Virus record (IMG/VR): IMGVR_UViG_3300033155_001375
Span: 1-55,994 of that record
Source of the DNA: a virus
Length of the DNA: 55,994 nt
Reading direction: 5' to 3' (one strand)
Shown here: piece by piece, positions 40,000-48,339 of the stretch
Position numbering within the stretch: position 1 is the first letter of the stretch
How the letters are laid out: the number at the start of each line of letters is the position of its first letter
Made by a program: the position numbers and the translations under genes
The notes under the pieces: generated by a model
Databases searched by the model: none
Seen by the model: the letters and a program-made list of their open reading frames with translations, nothing else
Told to the model about the DNA's origin: nothing

Positions 40000-41481
40000 G
40001 TGCCTGTAATTGACCCATCTGGCTTTATGATTTCGGTGAAGCTCGTGACGGCGCGTGGGGCAGAATTCCCACTTTGGATGGATGGGGCTCGCGCATCGGA
40101 CAGGCCTGGTGCGGAGTCTATTTTTCTCGATTCTGCATTGGTACTTCAAGACTTGCCAATCGTGACGGCTGTGAATATCGAGATGCAGAGAAGTTACGTC
40201 TGCACATGTACCGTGGAAATATCTGCTACTTATGAGCTTGGATTGGCGCTTCTTGAGAGCGATTTATTCATCATTGGGAATGTGCTCGAAGTCAAGGTTG
40301 GATATCCACGTATTGGACTTTTTCTTCCGGTAATTTCGACAATGGCTGTCAAGCCATCTGTCGCCATCAATCCAGATGACGGGCTTACGGCGACGATCAA
40401 TGGTCAGGGTGGCACCTTTGCCGGGATGAGGGGTCAGACGAATCGTCAGTGGCAGAATAAGAGCGTTGCAGATGTGTTGCAGGAGCTTGCGAATTTGAAG
40501 CAGAATCTATGGACCATCGACCTGCCAGAGAGGAGAATCCCAGCAGTAGCGGTAAGAATAGCTACCATTGCGGAAGCTGGTGGGCCTGTTGTGATTGCGC
40601 CTGTCGATCCATTGTATAGCGAGCGAGGAAACATCAGCCAGACGAACAAGACGGACTGGCGAGAATTTACATCTCTTTGTCGTCAGGTTGGATGCTTCGC
40701 TGTTGTCAGGCCGGTGAATGACGAAGAAGGCCCTCTGCATGTTGTCGTCAGGCGTGATTCTGAGGCTTCATCGGAGGACCCGGTGTATACCGTCGTGGCC
40801 AGGGGGCAGATCGATTTTATGTCTCCCAATGGGCGATTTCCGCTTTTGAGTTTCGAGACAGAGGCTGAGGGGATGTGGTTGGGTGCTGGGACCAACCGAG
40901 TTACATCCAATGATTTGAGCCCTCTGACTGGAGAACAAGATCCTGTTGATGCCACCATAGAACAGACTTCGGAGGAGATTACTCCTGGGACCACAGGGAC
41001 ACCAGGTCCCGGAGCTGGAATGGTTGGGGACGTAAATGTGTCTGTCGCTGCGGAGCCAGAGGATGGGGGTGACAGAATGATCCCTGCATCGGCGGCGTCC
41101 ATTGAGCGGTCACCAGAAGAAGTTGTTCAGCAGGGAAATAGGGAGGAGTCTGCACGGGGCGGAGGAATGAGTGCGACTGTCTCGATTATTGGAAATCCAT
41201 TGGCATTTCCTGGCGAACGTATCCGGCTGGAGAATCTTGGGGTTTTTAGTGGTAATTACGAGATCAACAGTATGAGCCATGCCGTTGCAGATGGCGGCTG
41301 GACGACGACTATGACTCTTTTGCGTCGGGGCTCTGTGGATACTGACCACATTTCTGAATTACTGCGGAGGGCTATAGTTCCGGATGTGAGCGACCAGCCT
41401 CCCCCTGATCAGTCTGGCATTGAGGAGGATGCTCAAGGTGGTGGTGATATGGTTGTGGAGCCTGTGGAGGGTGATGTTTGA
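40000..41481 (+). CDS. Baseplate hub protein (gpD/gp27-like)
   Basis: 493 aa, GTG start right after the preceding stop, with GGGAGG upstream. Central NGQGGTFAGMRGQTNRQWQ, KSVADVLQELANL, NKTDWREFTSLCRQVGC and FMSPNGRFPLLSFETEAEG follow the phage late-control D/hub fold. A Pro/Gly/Glu-rich linker (about 305-380) is followed by a C-terminal barrel (GERIRLENLGVFSGNYEINS) and an acidic tail. Forms the trimeric hub above the spike. Confidence 0.8.
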   Translation: MPVIDPSGFMISVKLVTARGAEFPLWMDGARASDRPGAESIFLDSALVLQDLPIVTAVNIEMQRSYVCTCTVEISATYELGLALLESDLFIIGNVLEVKVGYPRIGLFLPVISTMAVKPSVAINPDDGLTATINGQGGTFAGMRGQTNRQWQNKSVADVLQELANLKQNLWTIDLPERRIPAVAVRIATIAEAGGPVVIAPVDPLYSERGNISQTNKTDWREFTSLCRQVGCFAVVRPVNDEEGPLHVVVRRDSEASSEDPVYTVVARGQIDFMSPNGRFPLLSFETEAEGMWLGAGTNRVTSNDLSPLTGEQDPVDATIEQTSEEITPGTTGTPGPGAGMVGDVNVSVAAEPEDGGDRMIPASAASIERSPEEVVQQGNREESARGGGMSATVSIIGNPLAFPGERIRLENLGVFSGNYEINSMSHAVADGGWTTTMTLLRRGSVDTDHISELLRRAIVPDVSDQPPPDQSGIEEDAQGGGDMVVEPVEGDV

Positions 41482-42269
41482 TGTTTTCGAGGCCAGCAGC
41501 GCCGCGTAGAACGGCACCACGGTCGGTCGACCTGATGGGGACTGGGTTTCGATATTTTTTTGACCGTATTCTTCTTTATGGGCTTGAGTATTTTCATTTG
41601 TATTATGGCATTTATAGAGCCAGGGTTGTGAGTAACGAGGACCCGAATACAGACGGAATGCCTGATCCCTTTGGGCGTCTGACAGTTTACGTCCCGGCCA
41701 TTGGTGATGCTGAGACTGTGAAAAGGGTGGCTTGGCCTGTTTCTTCGGCTGCTGGAAATGGTTTTGGTTTCAAGAATATCCCGCCAAACGGGAGCAATGT
41801 GTATGTTGCCTTCGAGATGGGCAGGGCTGATGCTGTGCTTTGGCTTGGAGGGTGGTGGCCAGATGGTGCTATTCCGGCAGAGCTAAACAAGACGGAGACC
41901 CATTGGTGGATCACTCCTGGCGGACACCAGATTATTCTTGATGAGCAAGAGGGTGGTCAGGTCATCAAGATTCAACACATGGATGGCTCGACTCGCTTGG
42001 AGATGGACAACGATGGTAATGTCTTCATCGTCAATAAGTCGGGCTCGAAGATTCATGTTGGAGATGGGGCTGAGAACCAGCAACCTCTTCAGCCAGGGGT
42101 ACTTGGCGAGAAGCTGAAGGGGCTGATGGAGGATCTCATTGATGCGATCAAGGCGATGACAGTTCCGACGCCCGTTGGGCCATCGGAGACCGCTATCAAT
42201 TTTGCGCAGTTCGATGTGGTGAAGGGGAAGCTTCAGACTATGCTGTCCGATACGGTGGATCTGAGGTGA
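41481..42269 (+). CDS. Baseplate central spike (gpV/gp5-like OB fold)
   Basis: 262 aa; ATG overlaps the hub stop (TGATG). OB-fold features: YRARVVSNEDPNTDGMPDPF, GRLTVYVPAIGDAETVKRVAWP, PPNGSNVYVAFEMGRADAVLWLGGWW. Then a short beta-helix-type spike (GGHQIILDEQEGGQVIKIQ, TRLEMDNDGNVFI) and a helical C-terminus. No lysozyme domain, unlike T4 gp5. Punctures the outer surface. Confidence 0.82.
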   Translation: MFSRPAAPRRTAPRSVDLMGTGFRYFFDRILLYGLEYFHLYYGIYRARVVSNEDPNTDGMPDPFGRLTVYVPAIGDAETVKRVAWPVSSAAGNGFGFKNIPPNGSNVYVAFEMGRADAVLWLGGWWPDGAIPAELNKTETHWWITPGGHQIILDEQEGGQVIKIQHMDGSTRLEMDNDGNVFIVNKSGSKIHVGDGAENQQPLQPGVLGEKLKGLMEDLIDAIKAMTVPTPVGPSETAINFAQFDVVKGKLQTMLSDTVDLR

Positions 42270-42291
42270 GAGCGAAATTGACTTTCGCTCT
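42269..42291 (+). repeat. 23-base near-palindrome, copy 3 (inverted)
   Basis: AGAGCGAAA, loop TTGAC, TTTCGCTCT: a perfect 9-bp stem. It is the reverse complement of copy 1 except for copy 1's last two bases. It begins on the last base of the spike stop codon, just before an AAGGAG ribosome site. Confidence 0.75.
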
Positions 42292-42308
42292 GGCGAAGGA
42301 GAAGGTGC

Positions 42309-42794
42309 TTGGCGCTTCTGCAACCAATCCTGGCTGGGAGGCTGATTTCGATATTCAGCCAACCGGGTGACAATGCGGCGGTGAAGGCCACTGAGTTCGC
42401 CTCTGCCTATCAGACCTATGCCCTTACGGCGATGGCTGGAGTGCTCCTGCCCGTATTCACCGGGACAGAGATGACCATGTTTCTGTCCAAGATTCTCCCG
42501 GTTTTCAACAATCCGAACAGTACGAGTGTCCAGTTTGCCAATGCTCTGGCAAGTGCTGTGGAAACATTCTGGTTTTTGCCACCTGTCCCATTTACTCTTT
42601 TACCTGCCACTGGTGCGGTGTCTGGGTTTCCGGGGAAGCTAATTCTGGTGTCGCAACTCATTGGAATTTTGAGCAATCAGTATAATAATGCAGTGCAACC
42701 GGCGCAAGACATTGCGACTGCGCTCGATACGGCAACGAGAACGGTCATTGTGGCATTCGCACCACCACCGCTCTCCACAGCAACGCTGGTGTGA
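42309..42794 (+). CDS. Small baseplate-region protein
   Basis: 161 aa, TTG start with AAGGAG at about 42296. It has an Ala-rich helical region (AAVKATEFASAYQTYALTAM) like small proteins next to gp25 in other myoviruses, then hydrophobic segments. No better in-frame start exists nearby. A GTG at 42266 opens a competing 34-codon frame (ending 42369) through the palindrome. Function unknown. Confidence 0.55.
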   Translation: MALLQPILAGRLISIFSQPGDNAAVKATEFASAYQTYALTAMAGVLLPVFTGTEMTMFLSKILPVFNNPNSTSVQFANALASAVETFWFLPPVPFTLLPATGAVSGFPGKLILVSQLIGILSNQYNNAVQPAQDIATALDTATRTVIVAFAPPPLSTATLV

Positions 42795-42808
42795 TGTAGG
42801 ATGAAGTC

Positions 42809-43195
42809 GTGGCTATAGTTGGTATCGCATTTCCGTTTCAAAAAGGAACGACATCGTTCCCAATGCAGAGGACTGATGCGGACGTCGTGGAGGACAATAT
42901 CATCCGAATCCTCCAGACGCGCAGGGGTGAGCGACCGATGCGGCCAGGAACAGGAGCTGCTATTTGGGATTTCATCTTTGAGAACACTGGAGCTTTGCTC
43001 AATGCGAGGGTGGACCACGAGGTCAGGTCAGCATTGGCTGCTGGAGAACCGAGAGCTACGGTGCTATCGGTTGGGGTGCATGAGCAGCTTCGAATTGATG
43101 GGGCGAAGAACATGGTTGTGACTCTTGTTTGGTCGTTCAACCGAGAGGTGCGCCAGACGGCTGTGACGTATGCGGCGCCAGGGAATAATGGATAA
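42809..43195 (+). CDS. Baseplate wedge protein gp25-like (GPW/gp25 family)
   Basis: 128 aa, GTG start with GTAGGATG upstream. Contains the family core DADVVEDNIIRILQTRRGER, then PMRPGTGAAIWDFIFEN, including the conserved EPR-like RPGxG turn. Forms the sheath-baseplate link. Followed directly by the wedge gp6/J homologue, the usual order. Confidence 0.9.
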   Translation: MAIVGIAFPFQKGTTSFPMQRTDADVVEDNIIRILQTRRGERPMRPGTGAAIWDFIFENTGALLNARVDHEVRSALAAGEPRATVLSVGVHEQLRIDGAKNMVVTLVWSFNREVRQTAVTYAAPGNNG

Positions 43196-45324
43196 TGGTT
43201 GAGCCAATACAGATTGAGAGTCCTCAAGCGCAGATCAATAGAGTCCGGTTTGCTGGTAAGGACTTTTTTACCTTCGTCGATGACCTCATTGCACGCATCC
43301 AGCTCCTCTTCGTCACAGAGTTCAATGATTTCGTGGCCAGTGGCACTGGGGTCATGCTCATCGATATGGTGGGTTGGGCCTGTGAGACCCTGAGCTTCTA
43401 CTTAGATCGACAGGCCACAGAGAGCTACATCGAGACAGCCAGGACCCGTAGAGCCATCAATCGCCTGGCTAAGCAGGTCGGCTATAAGATGCGGGCTGCG
43501 GTCAGTGCATCGGTCGACCTGGAAATCAATCTCACTCAAGTTTATGGTTTTGATGTACCAATTCCTATTGGCTTCAAATTCAAGGGGCCAAACAACACGA
43601 CGTTTGAGGCTGTCGAGACCATCACTTTCCCGGCGGGAGAGGGGCCGTTGTCGCCATCGAGAACCTTGGCCTGCACTGAGGGGTTCACCCGTGAGGAAGT
43701 TTTTGCCTCAGATGGCACCAAGAACCAGGCGTTCAGGCTCAGCCCAGGGGCCGATAGGTATGTAGCTGATGATTCGATATCTGCGCTGGTGGACAGTGCG
43801 CCGTGGGCCGAGAGCCCCTTCATCAGTTTCGATGCTACCAACCAGTATGAGGTGGACTACAACACTGAACCGCCACTTCTCCAATTTGGAGACACCGTGG
43901 CTGGGAACATTCCTCCGACCGGGGCAGAGATCAGGTGCAGCTACATCTCAACATCTGGTCGTGGGGGGCTCGTACTTAGGGATACCATTACAGAGGTGAA
44001 TTCTCCACTTGTGGTGGCCTTCCAGGCTATCCTGCTGACCATTACGAATCCATTGCCTTCGTCGGGTGGCGAGTACCGAGAAAGCATCGAGGAAGCTCGA
44101 CGCAATGCTCCGCTCTACTTCTACGCTCGCAATGCAGCGGTCACCCGAGACGACTATATCGGACTCTCGCAGCAATTCTCTGACCCGACGGCTGGAGCTG
44201 TGGCGGTGGCACAAGCATTCGTGGCTCTTGGTGCTGGTGACGATTTGGCGCTTCAGGACTTCCTGAACGACATCAGGATCATTACGAATGCTTTGGCGAC
44301 CACGGTTACGGGCTATACGGCGACGGCGCAGGCGGCGGTGAACGCCCTGCAATCTGCCCAGGTGAGTGCGGTATCAGAGTCGGGTGACATTTCGACAGCG
44401 CTGGCCAACATTGACACGGCTGCCATTGCTGGTCGGGCGAGTGCCAATGCTGGACATGCTGATGTCATTCAGGCTGAATCGAACGTGGCTGCGGCTCGGG
44501 CTAAGGTCACTGTTATTGGGAATACTGGGGCTGTGGACGATCTTACCCCTGCTTCTTATTCAGAATTGATGGGCTATTTCACATCGGCTGATTCAGAAAC
44601 AGGGCAAGCCAAGAGTGCCATCAACAGTACCATCGGGGATCTCGACACCATTGATTCTGAGGTGGATGACGGACAGGTTGCTCAGGTGCAGCTTTTGACA
44701 GACTTGACGACCATCGGGAACAACGCCGTCATCATTGAGACCGAGATAGCGAACATCGATGATGCTGTATTGATTGGGTTCGAGGATGCCATCGAAGACA
44801 TTCTCATTCTCATTTATGATCACGTAGACTCTTTCTTGGCGAGTGACTGTAAGTCCAACCTCATCCAGGTACCAATCCTGACAAGGGATGTGGATGGCTT
44901 CTATGTGGCTCCGAGCGCTGCTCTCATCAATGCCCTCCAGGTCTATCTTGATGGGAAGAAAGAAGTGACTCAGGTGCCAGAGGTTGTCTCTGGTGCTCCA
45001 TGGCTTGTCGGAGCAACCATCGCCGGGGCCATTGGAGTGAAGAGTGGCTACGTGAAGGCCACGGTGCTCTCGAATGTGCTGAAGGCCTTGGATGACATTC
45101 TGAGAGAGCGTCCCTTTGGACTGAACCTCTATCTGAATGAGGTCATGTCGGTGGCGCCAGATCCGTTGACTGGGTTAGGCGGCATTGAGGGGGTTTCATA
45201 TGCGAAGCTCCAGATCACCGGGCCGATAGCTTATTTGGATGCGACTGGTAATCTCATCATCACCCAGAACCTCATCATTACGAAGGGGTTGGTGACGATA
45301 GTTGCGGAGACAGCAAACCAATGA
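43195..45324 (+). CDS. Baseplate wedge protein (gpJ/gp6-like) with helical insertion
   Basis: 709 aa; ATG overlaps the gp25 stop. N-terminal FVDDLIARIQLLFVTEFNDF, VGWACETLSFYLDRQA, RAINRLAKQVGYKM and RESIEEARRNAPLYFYARNA are typical of the baseplate J family, as is the C-terminal VLKALDDILRERPFGLNLYL, LNEVMSVAPD. Between about 345 and 545 lies a long Ala/Asp/Ile-rich helical, coiled-coil-like insertion (VNALQSAQVSAVSESGDIST, NIDTAAIAGRASANAGHADV) not usual for the family. Confidence 0.85.
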   Translation: MVEPIQIESPQAQINRVRFAGKDFFTFVDDLIARIQLLFVTEFNDFVASGTGVMLIDMVGWACETLSFYLDRQATESYIETARTRRAINRLAKQVGYKMRAAVSASVDLEINLTQVYGFDVPIPIGFKFKGPNNTTFEAVETITFPAGEGPLSPSRTLACTEGFTREEVFASDGTKNQAFRLSPGADRYVADDSISALVDSAPWAESPFISFDATNQYEVDYNTEPPLLQFGDTVAGNIPPTGAEIRCSYISTSGRGGLVLRDTITEVNSPLVVAFQAILLTITNPLPSSGGEYRESIEEARRNAPLYFYARNAAVTRDDYIGLSQQFSDPTAGAVAVAQAFVALGAGDDLALQDFLNDIRIITNALATTVTGYTATAQAAVNALQSAQVSAVSESGDISTALANIDTAAIAGRASANAGHADVIQAESNVAAARAKVTVIGNTGAVDDLTPASYSELMGYFTSADSETGQAKSAINSTIGDLDTIDSEVDDGQVAQVQLLTDLTTIGNNAVIIETEIANIDDAVLIGFEDAIEDILILIYDHVDSFLASDCKSNLIQVPILTRDVDGFYVAPSAALINALQVYLDGKKEVTQVPEVVSGAPWLVGATIAGAIGVKSGYVKATVLSNVLKALDDILRERPFGLNLYLNEVMSVAPDPLTGLGGIEGVSYAKLQITGPIAYLDATGNLIITQNLIITKGLVTIVAETANQ

Positions 45325-45929
45325 AGGTAAAACGACACATCATACTCTACGGAATTTGTCTTCCATGGGACTTGCTGGCCTACCTTGCCGTGTTGCTCAT
45401 CCGGCTCTTCTGGGGCAAGGGATTGAGATGGGAGACACCTCCTTATGCGAAGGATGAGGGTGGCGGACCATGTCTGACATGCCAAATAAAGGAAGGCTCA
45501 CTTCCGGTCAGGAAGGGGAAATTCCCGGTTGGCTGGTATTTACATGATCGTGATACCAACCCGCCAAGAGCTTGGGGGGGGACCACTTTAGGTCATGGTA
45601 TCTTCTACGGGCCAAGAGGACGATTTGATGACGATCCGGCCAATCCATGGACTGGCACCCAGGAGCATGAGCACTATCACGTCGAACAACATGAGGCGGC
45701 GATGGTAGCGAGTTTTATCAGCGGCCTGGTGGCGTTCATCGTTTTGCTGGCCCTGGGACACCCCATGGCGGCTGTTGCGCTGGGGGTAGGTCTCTGGGCC
45801 TTCGGCTACCAGCTCATGGCCACAGGCGGCTGGCTGGCGGCTCTGTTGCGCGGAGAGAGTGCGTACCGAGGGAGTCAGCATGAGGAGAGTGCGAGGGCTC
45901 AGACGTATCTCCGAAGGAGCGAGAAATGA
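45321..45929 (+). CDS. Membrane-associated HExxH zincin-like protein
   Basis: 202 aa, ATGA overlap with the wedge gene. Predicted membrane helices at about 7-31, 130-146 and 148-168. A zinc-metalloprotease signature HEHYH (116-120) is followed by VEQHE, preceded by TLGHGIF, and there is AYRGSQHEESARAQ near the C-terminus; this order resembles a family of membrane HE-x-x-H ... Q-x-E proteins I recall in bacteria. Unusual in a baseplate operon; could act in entry or envelope modification. Substrate unknown. Confidence 0.65.
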   Translation: MKVKRHIILYGICLPWDLLAYLAVLLIRLFWGKGLRWETPPYAKDEGGGPCLTCQIKEGSLPVRKGKFPVGWYLHDRDTNPPRAWGGTTLGHGIFYGPRGRFDDDPANPWTGTQEHEHYHVEQHEAAMVASFISGLVAFIVLLALGHPMAAVALGVGLWAFGYQLMATGGWLAALLRGESAYRGSQHEESARAQTYLRRSEK

Positions 45930-48037
45930 GTCTAAACTCCCCCAGGATGCGCTGGCCCTACCCGACGAGGGAGGACGACCCCTGGTTTGATAAGTTCGAG
46001 GACTTTATCAGGGCGAATGATGCTTCGGGCTTCGCAATGCGCGAGGACAGGAGCATCATCTGGACTGGTGGTGGGACACTGACGTGGACGCTTGGTACGT
46101 CGACCCTGGATTGGACTGGCACCATCAATGTTTATTCGCCTATTGGAGCGCACCTGCTTCAGGTTGAGGCCAGTTCCATTGCTGGCTGGGCCGATGGCGA
46201 GATGGTCTACGTTGTCCTGACCAGGCAACCACTGGAGAACATCACTGCATCTCTGGTGAAAGCGAGCCAGCTCCCATCAACTGACAATGCGATGGCTTTG
46301 GCTGTTCGTATTGGTAGCGTCATCTATTTTCGCACCGGCATCAGTTTAGGTGACGGAGACAGCTCGGCTGGATTGGCTCCTGTGCCGGGTGGTGGCGGAG
46401 CTGATCCGAATGCCATTCATGACAATGTTCCCGCTGAGATTGCTGGGATAGCCCCGAAGGTGGCTCCGACCACGTCTGATCTTTTAGTGATCGAAGATGC
46501 TGCCGATGCCAACAATAAAAAGCGGATTACAGTTGGGACTCTTCCGACGGGTGTTGATCCTGCTGCCATTCATGACAACGTTGCGGCTGAGATTGCTGGG
46601 ATTGCTCCGAAGGCGGCTCCTATTGCTGCTGACTTGATCGTCATTGAAGACAGTGCAGTAGGGAATATCAAGAAGTCGGTGCAGGTCGGGAACCTCCCAG
46701 TTCCGACACATTCCGCGTCTCATCAGGATGGTGGAACAGACGAGATTTCAGTGACGGATTTGTCAGGACTTCTTGCTGATCCACAGACACCTCTCGGGCA
46801 CCATCTAACGCATGAAAGTGGTGGCGGTGACGCCGTCAAGCTCGATGATCTCGCAACACCGGATGACAACACAGACCTTGATTCCACGATTTTGCGTCAT
46901 GGTCTTCTCCCGAAATTAGGTGGAGGAGCAGTCAATTACCTTCGAGCTGATGGAACATGGGCGTTGCCTCCTGGTGGTGGTGCTTCTGTTAGGGCAGCTC
47001 CGAGAATTCTTGTTGGCAATGGCCCCAATGGCGACACTGGAGCTGATTGCGACTTTCTTGACATTGGTGATTGTGCAGGGCTCGCGGCGGCAATCTTGGC
47101 GTCAGGGCCTGGCAATGACGTGTACATCAAGCCCGGAACTTATGACTTTGGCCAGGTTGGTTCGCCAGTGGCGAGGATAATCATTCCTGCTGGCGTGCGC
47201 GTGCGTGGGGCTGGGAGAAAGCATGTCACCATCCAGACAAGAACGGCTGCTGGTGATGGGCGAGCGCTGTTGCTTGGGGGTGATGGGGCGGCACTTGAAG
47301 ATCTGCGGGTGTTGTCTCCAGAGCCGGTAGGGCTCCAGACTGCTGGGTATGGTCTGGTCGAGGTTGACTCTACAGACTGCGAGTTGCGGCGAGTAGATGT
47401 AGAGTTCGATTGGACTGTTACGGCTGCATCTTTCAACAAGGTGGAGATGGGGCTTTACGTCGATGGTCCTTTTGCCGATTTCCGAATGGTCGATTGCAAG
47501 TTCCTAGACGTGCCAAAATTCTACCAAGAGATACCTTCGTCGATCATGTATGGATTCTTTATCAGTGGTGTGGGATGGGCCGACCTCAGAGGAATCCATG
47601 TGTTTGGTGGGGATACTGGTGGAGCGATCAGTGATTCTCCGTGCGAGTTCCACGATATGCTCTTTGATGGTTTCAAGCACGAGGGTTTGATCATCGAGGC
47701 TTCGGCGTGGAGCAACATCATAGGTGGTCGGTTTATTCAGGACGGCACATGGCCAACTGCTCGTGGGCTCCAAGCAGGGGCAAATTCTCATTATATTTCA
47801 TTCACTGATCTAAGCTTCCAGGTCACTGGTGCTGCTGTTTGTCAGGCTGCGATATACACGTTCTTCTCCGACCGTAGTGTCATCAAGGGATGCAGAGGCG
47901 ATGGAAAATGGACAGGCAATGGCTTCATTCGCTTCGATTCGTCCAGTGACTACAATCTGGCGATAGCCAATCAGTTCAACGGAAATGCTCCGTCGGACAT
48001 TGGCTCTAACAACGAATTCCAGCACAACATTCCGTAG
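45926..48037 (+). CDS. Tail spike/fibre with beta-helix and IEDS repeats
   Basis: 703 aa; ATG overlaps the previous stop. The N-terminal ~155 residues are an adaptor-like beta domain. About 160-260 holds two ~50-residue units (DPNAIHDNV, EIAGIAPK, LLVIEDAADANNKK, IGTLP type) shared with the 50440 protein. From about 365 the protein is a right-handed beta-helix of the pectin-lyase type (VYIKPGTYDFGQ, IIIPAGVRVRGAGRKHVTIQ, ALEDLRVLS, FRMVDCKFLD). Likely a receptor-binding spike or depolymerase. Confidence 0.75.
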   Translation: MSLNSPRMRWPYPTREDDPWFDKFEDFIRANDASGFAMREDRSIIWTGGGTLTWTLGTSTLDWTGTINVYSPIGAHLLQVEASSIAGWADGEMVYVVLTRQPLENITASLVKASQLPSTDNAMALAVRIGSVIYFRTGISLGDGDSSAGLAPVPGGGGADPNAIHDNVPAEIAGIAPKVAPTTSDLLVIEDAADANNKKRITVGTLPTGVDPAAIHDNVAAEIAGIAPKAAPIAADLIVIEDSAVGNIKKSVQVGNLPVPTHSASHQDGGTDEISVTDLSGLLADPQTPLGHHLTHESGGGDAVKLDDLATPDDNTDLDSTILRHGLLPKLGGGAVNYLRADGTWALPPGGGASVRAAPRILVGNGPNGDTGADCDFLDIGDCAGLAAAILASGPGNDVYIKPGTYDFGQVGSPVARIIIPAGVRVRGAGRKHVTIQTRTAAGDGRALLLGGDGAALEDLRVLSPEPVGLQTAGYGLVEVDSTDCELRRVDVEFDWTVTAASFNKVEMGLYVDGPFADFRMVDCKFLDVPKFYQEIPSSIMYGFFISGVGWADLRGIHVFGGDTGGAISDSPCEFHDMLFDGFKHEGLIIEASAWSNIIGGRFIQDGTWPTARGLQAGANSHYISFTDLSFQVTGAAVCQAAIYTFFSDRSVIKGCRGDGKWTGNGFIRFDSSSDYNLAIANQFNGNAPSDIGSNNEFQHNIP
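46403..46702 (+). repeat. IEDS-type module, two tandem copies
   Basis: Two ~49-codon units (46403-46550 and 46556-46702) encoding DP-AIHDNV-AEIAGIAPK followed by IED-A----KK--VG-LP. Three more copies lie in the 50440 gene. Confidence 0.8.
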
Positions 48038-48045
48038 GAGAAGAG

Positions 48046-48336
48046 ATGCCTGGGCATGGGTTGCGAGAATATAAACTCTATCGAGAATGCACCATCGAGC
48101 GTGATGGAGAACAATCTCGTACGGTTTGGGTGTCCGATATGTTTGCTAGGGTCGGCAAGAGAATTTGGGCACCTAAGAATGGGGCTGGAAATCCATCTGA
48201 TGACCCAGTTGATCCGGATGAGTGGGAGCGATGGACGGTAAGCTCGGTCAGCGAGACCACGTCTCAAGGCAATGGGCTGTCTCAGGGAAAGAAGAGACAG
48301 ACCCTAGTGCAATGGACCTGTAGGTCAGAGGAGTAG
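48046..48336 (+). CDS. Small protein between fibre genes
   Basis: 96 aa, ribosome site TAGGAGAAG. Basic and beta-rich with EYKLYRECTIERDG and RTVWVSDMFARVG. Size and place (between two spike genes) suggest a fibre chaperone or adaptor, but there is no family match. Confidence 0.6.
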   Translation: MPGHGLREYKLYRECTIERDGEQSRTVWVSDMFARVGKRIWAPKNGAGNPSDDPVDPDEWERWTVSSVSETTSQGNGLSQGKKRQTLVQWTCRSEE

Positions 48337-48339
48337 CGC

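Noticed and set aside
32628-42300. The peptide AKVNFAL / AKLTFAL as a conserved protein motif
   Set aside because: It is encoded by the 23-base palindrome. Copy 1 is between genes and copy 3 is outside the main reading frame, so the DNA or RNA, not the peptide, is the repeated unit.
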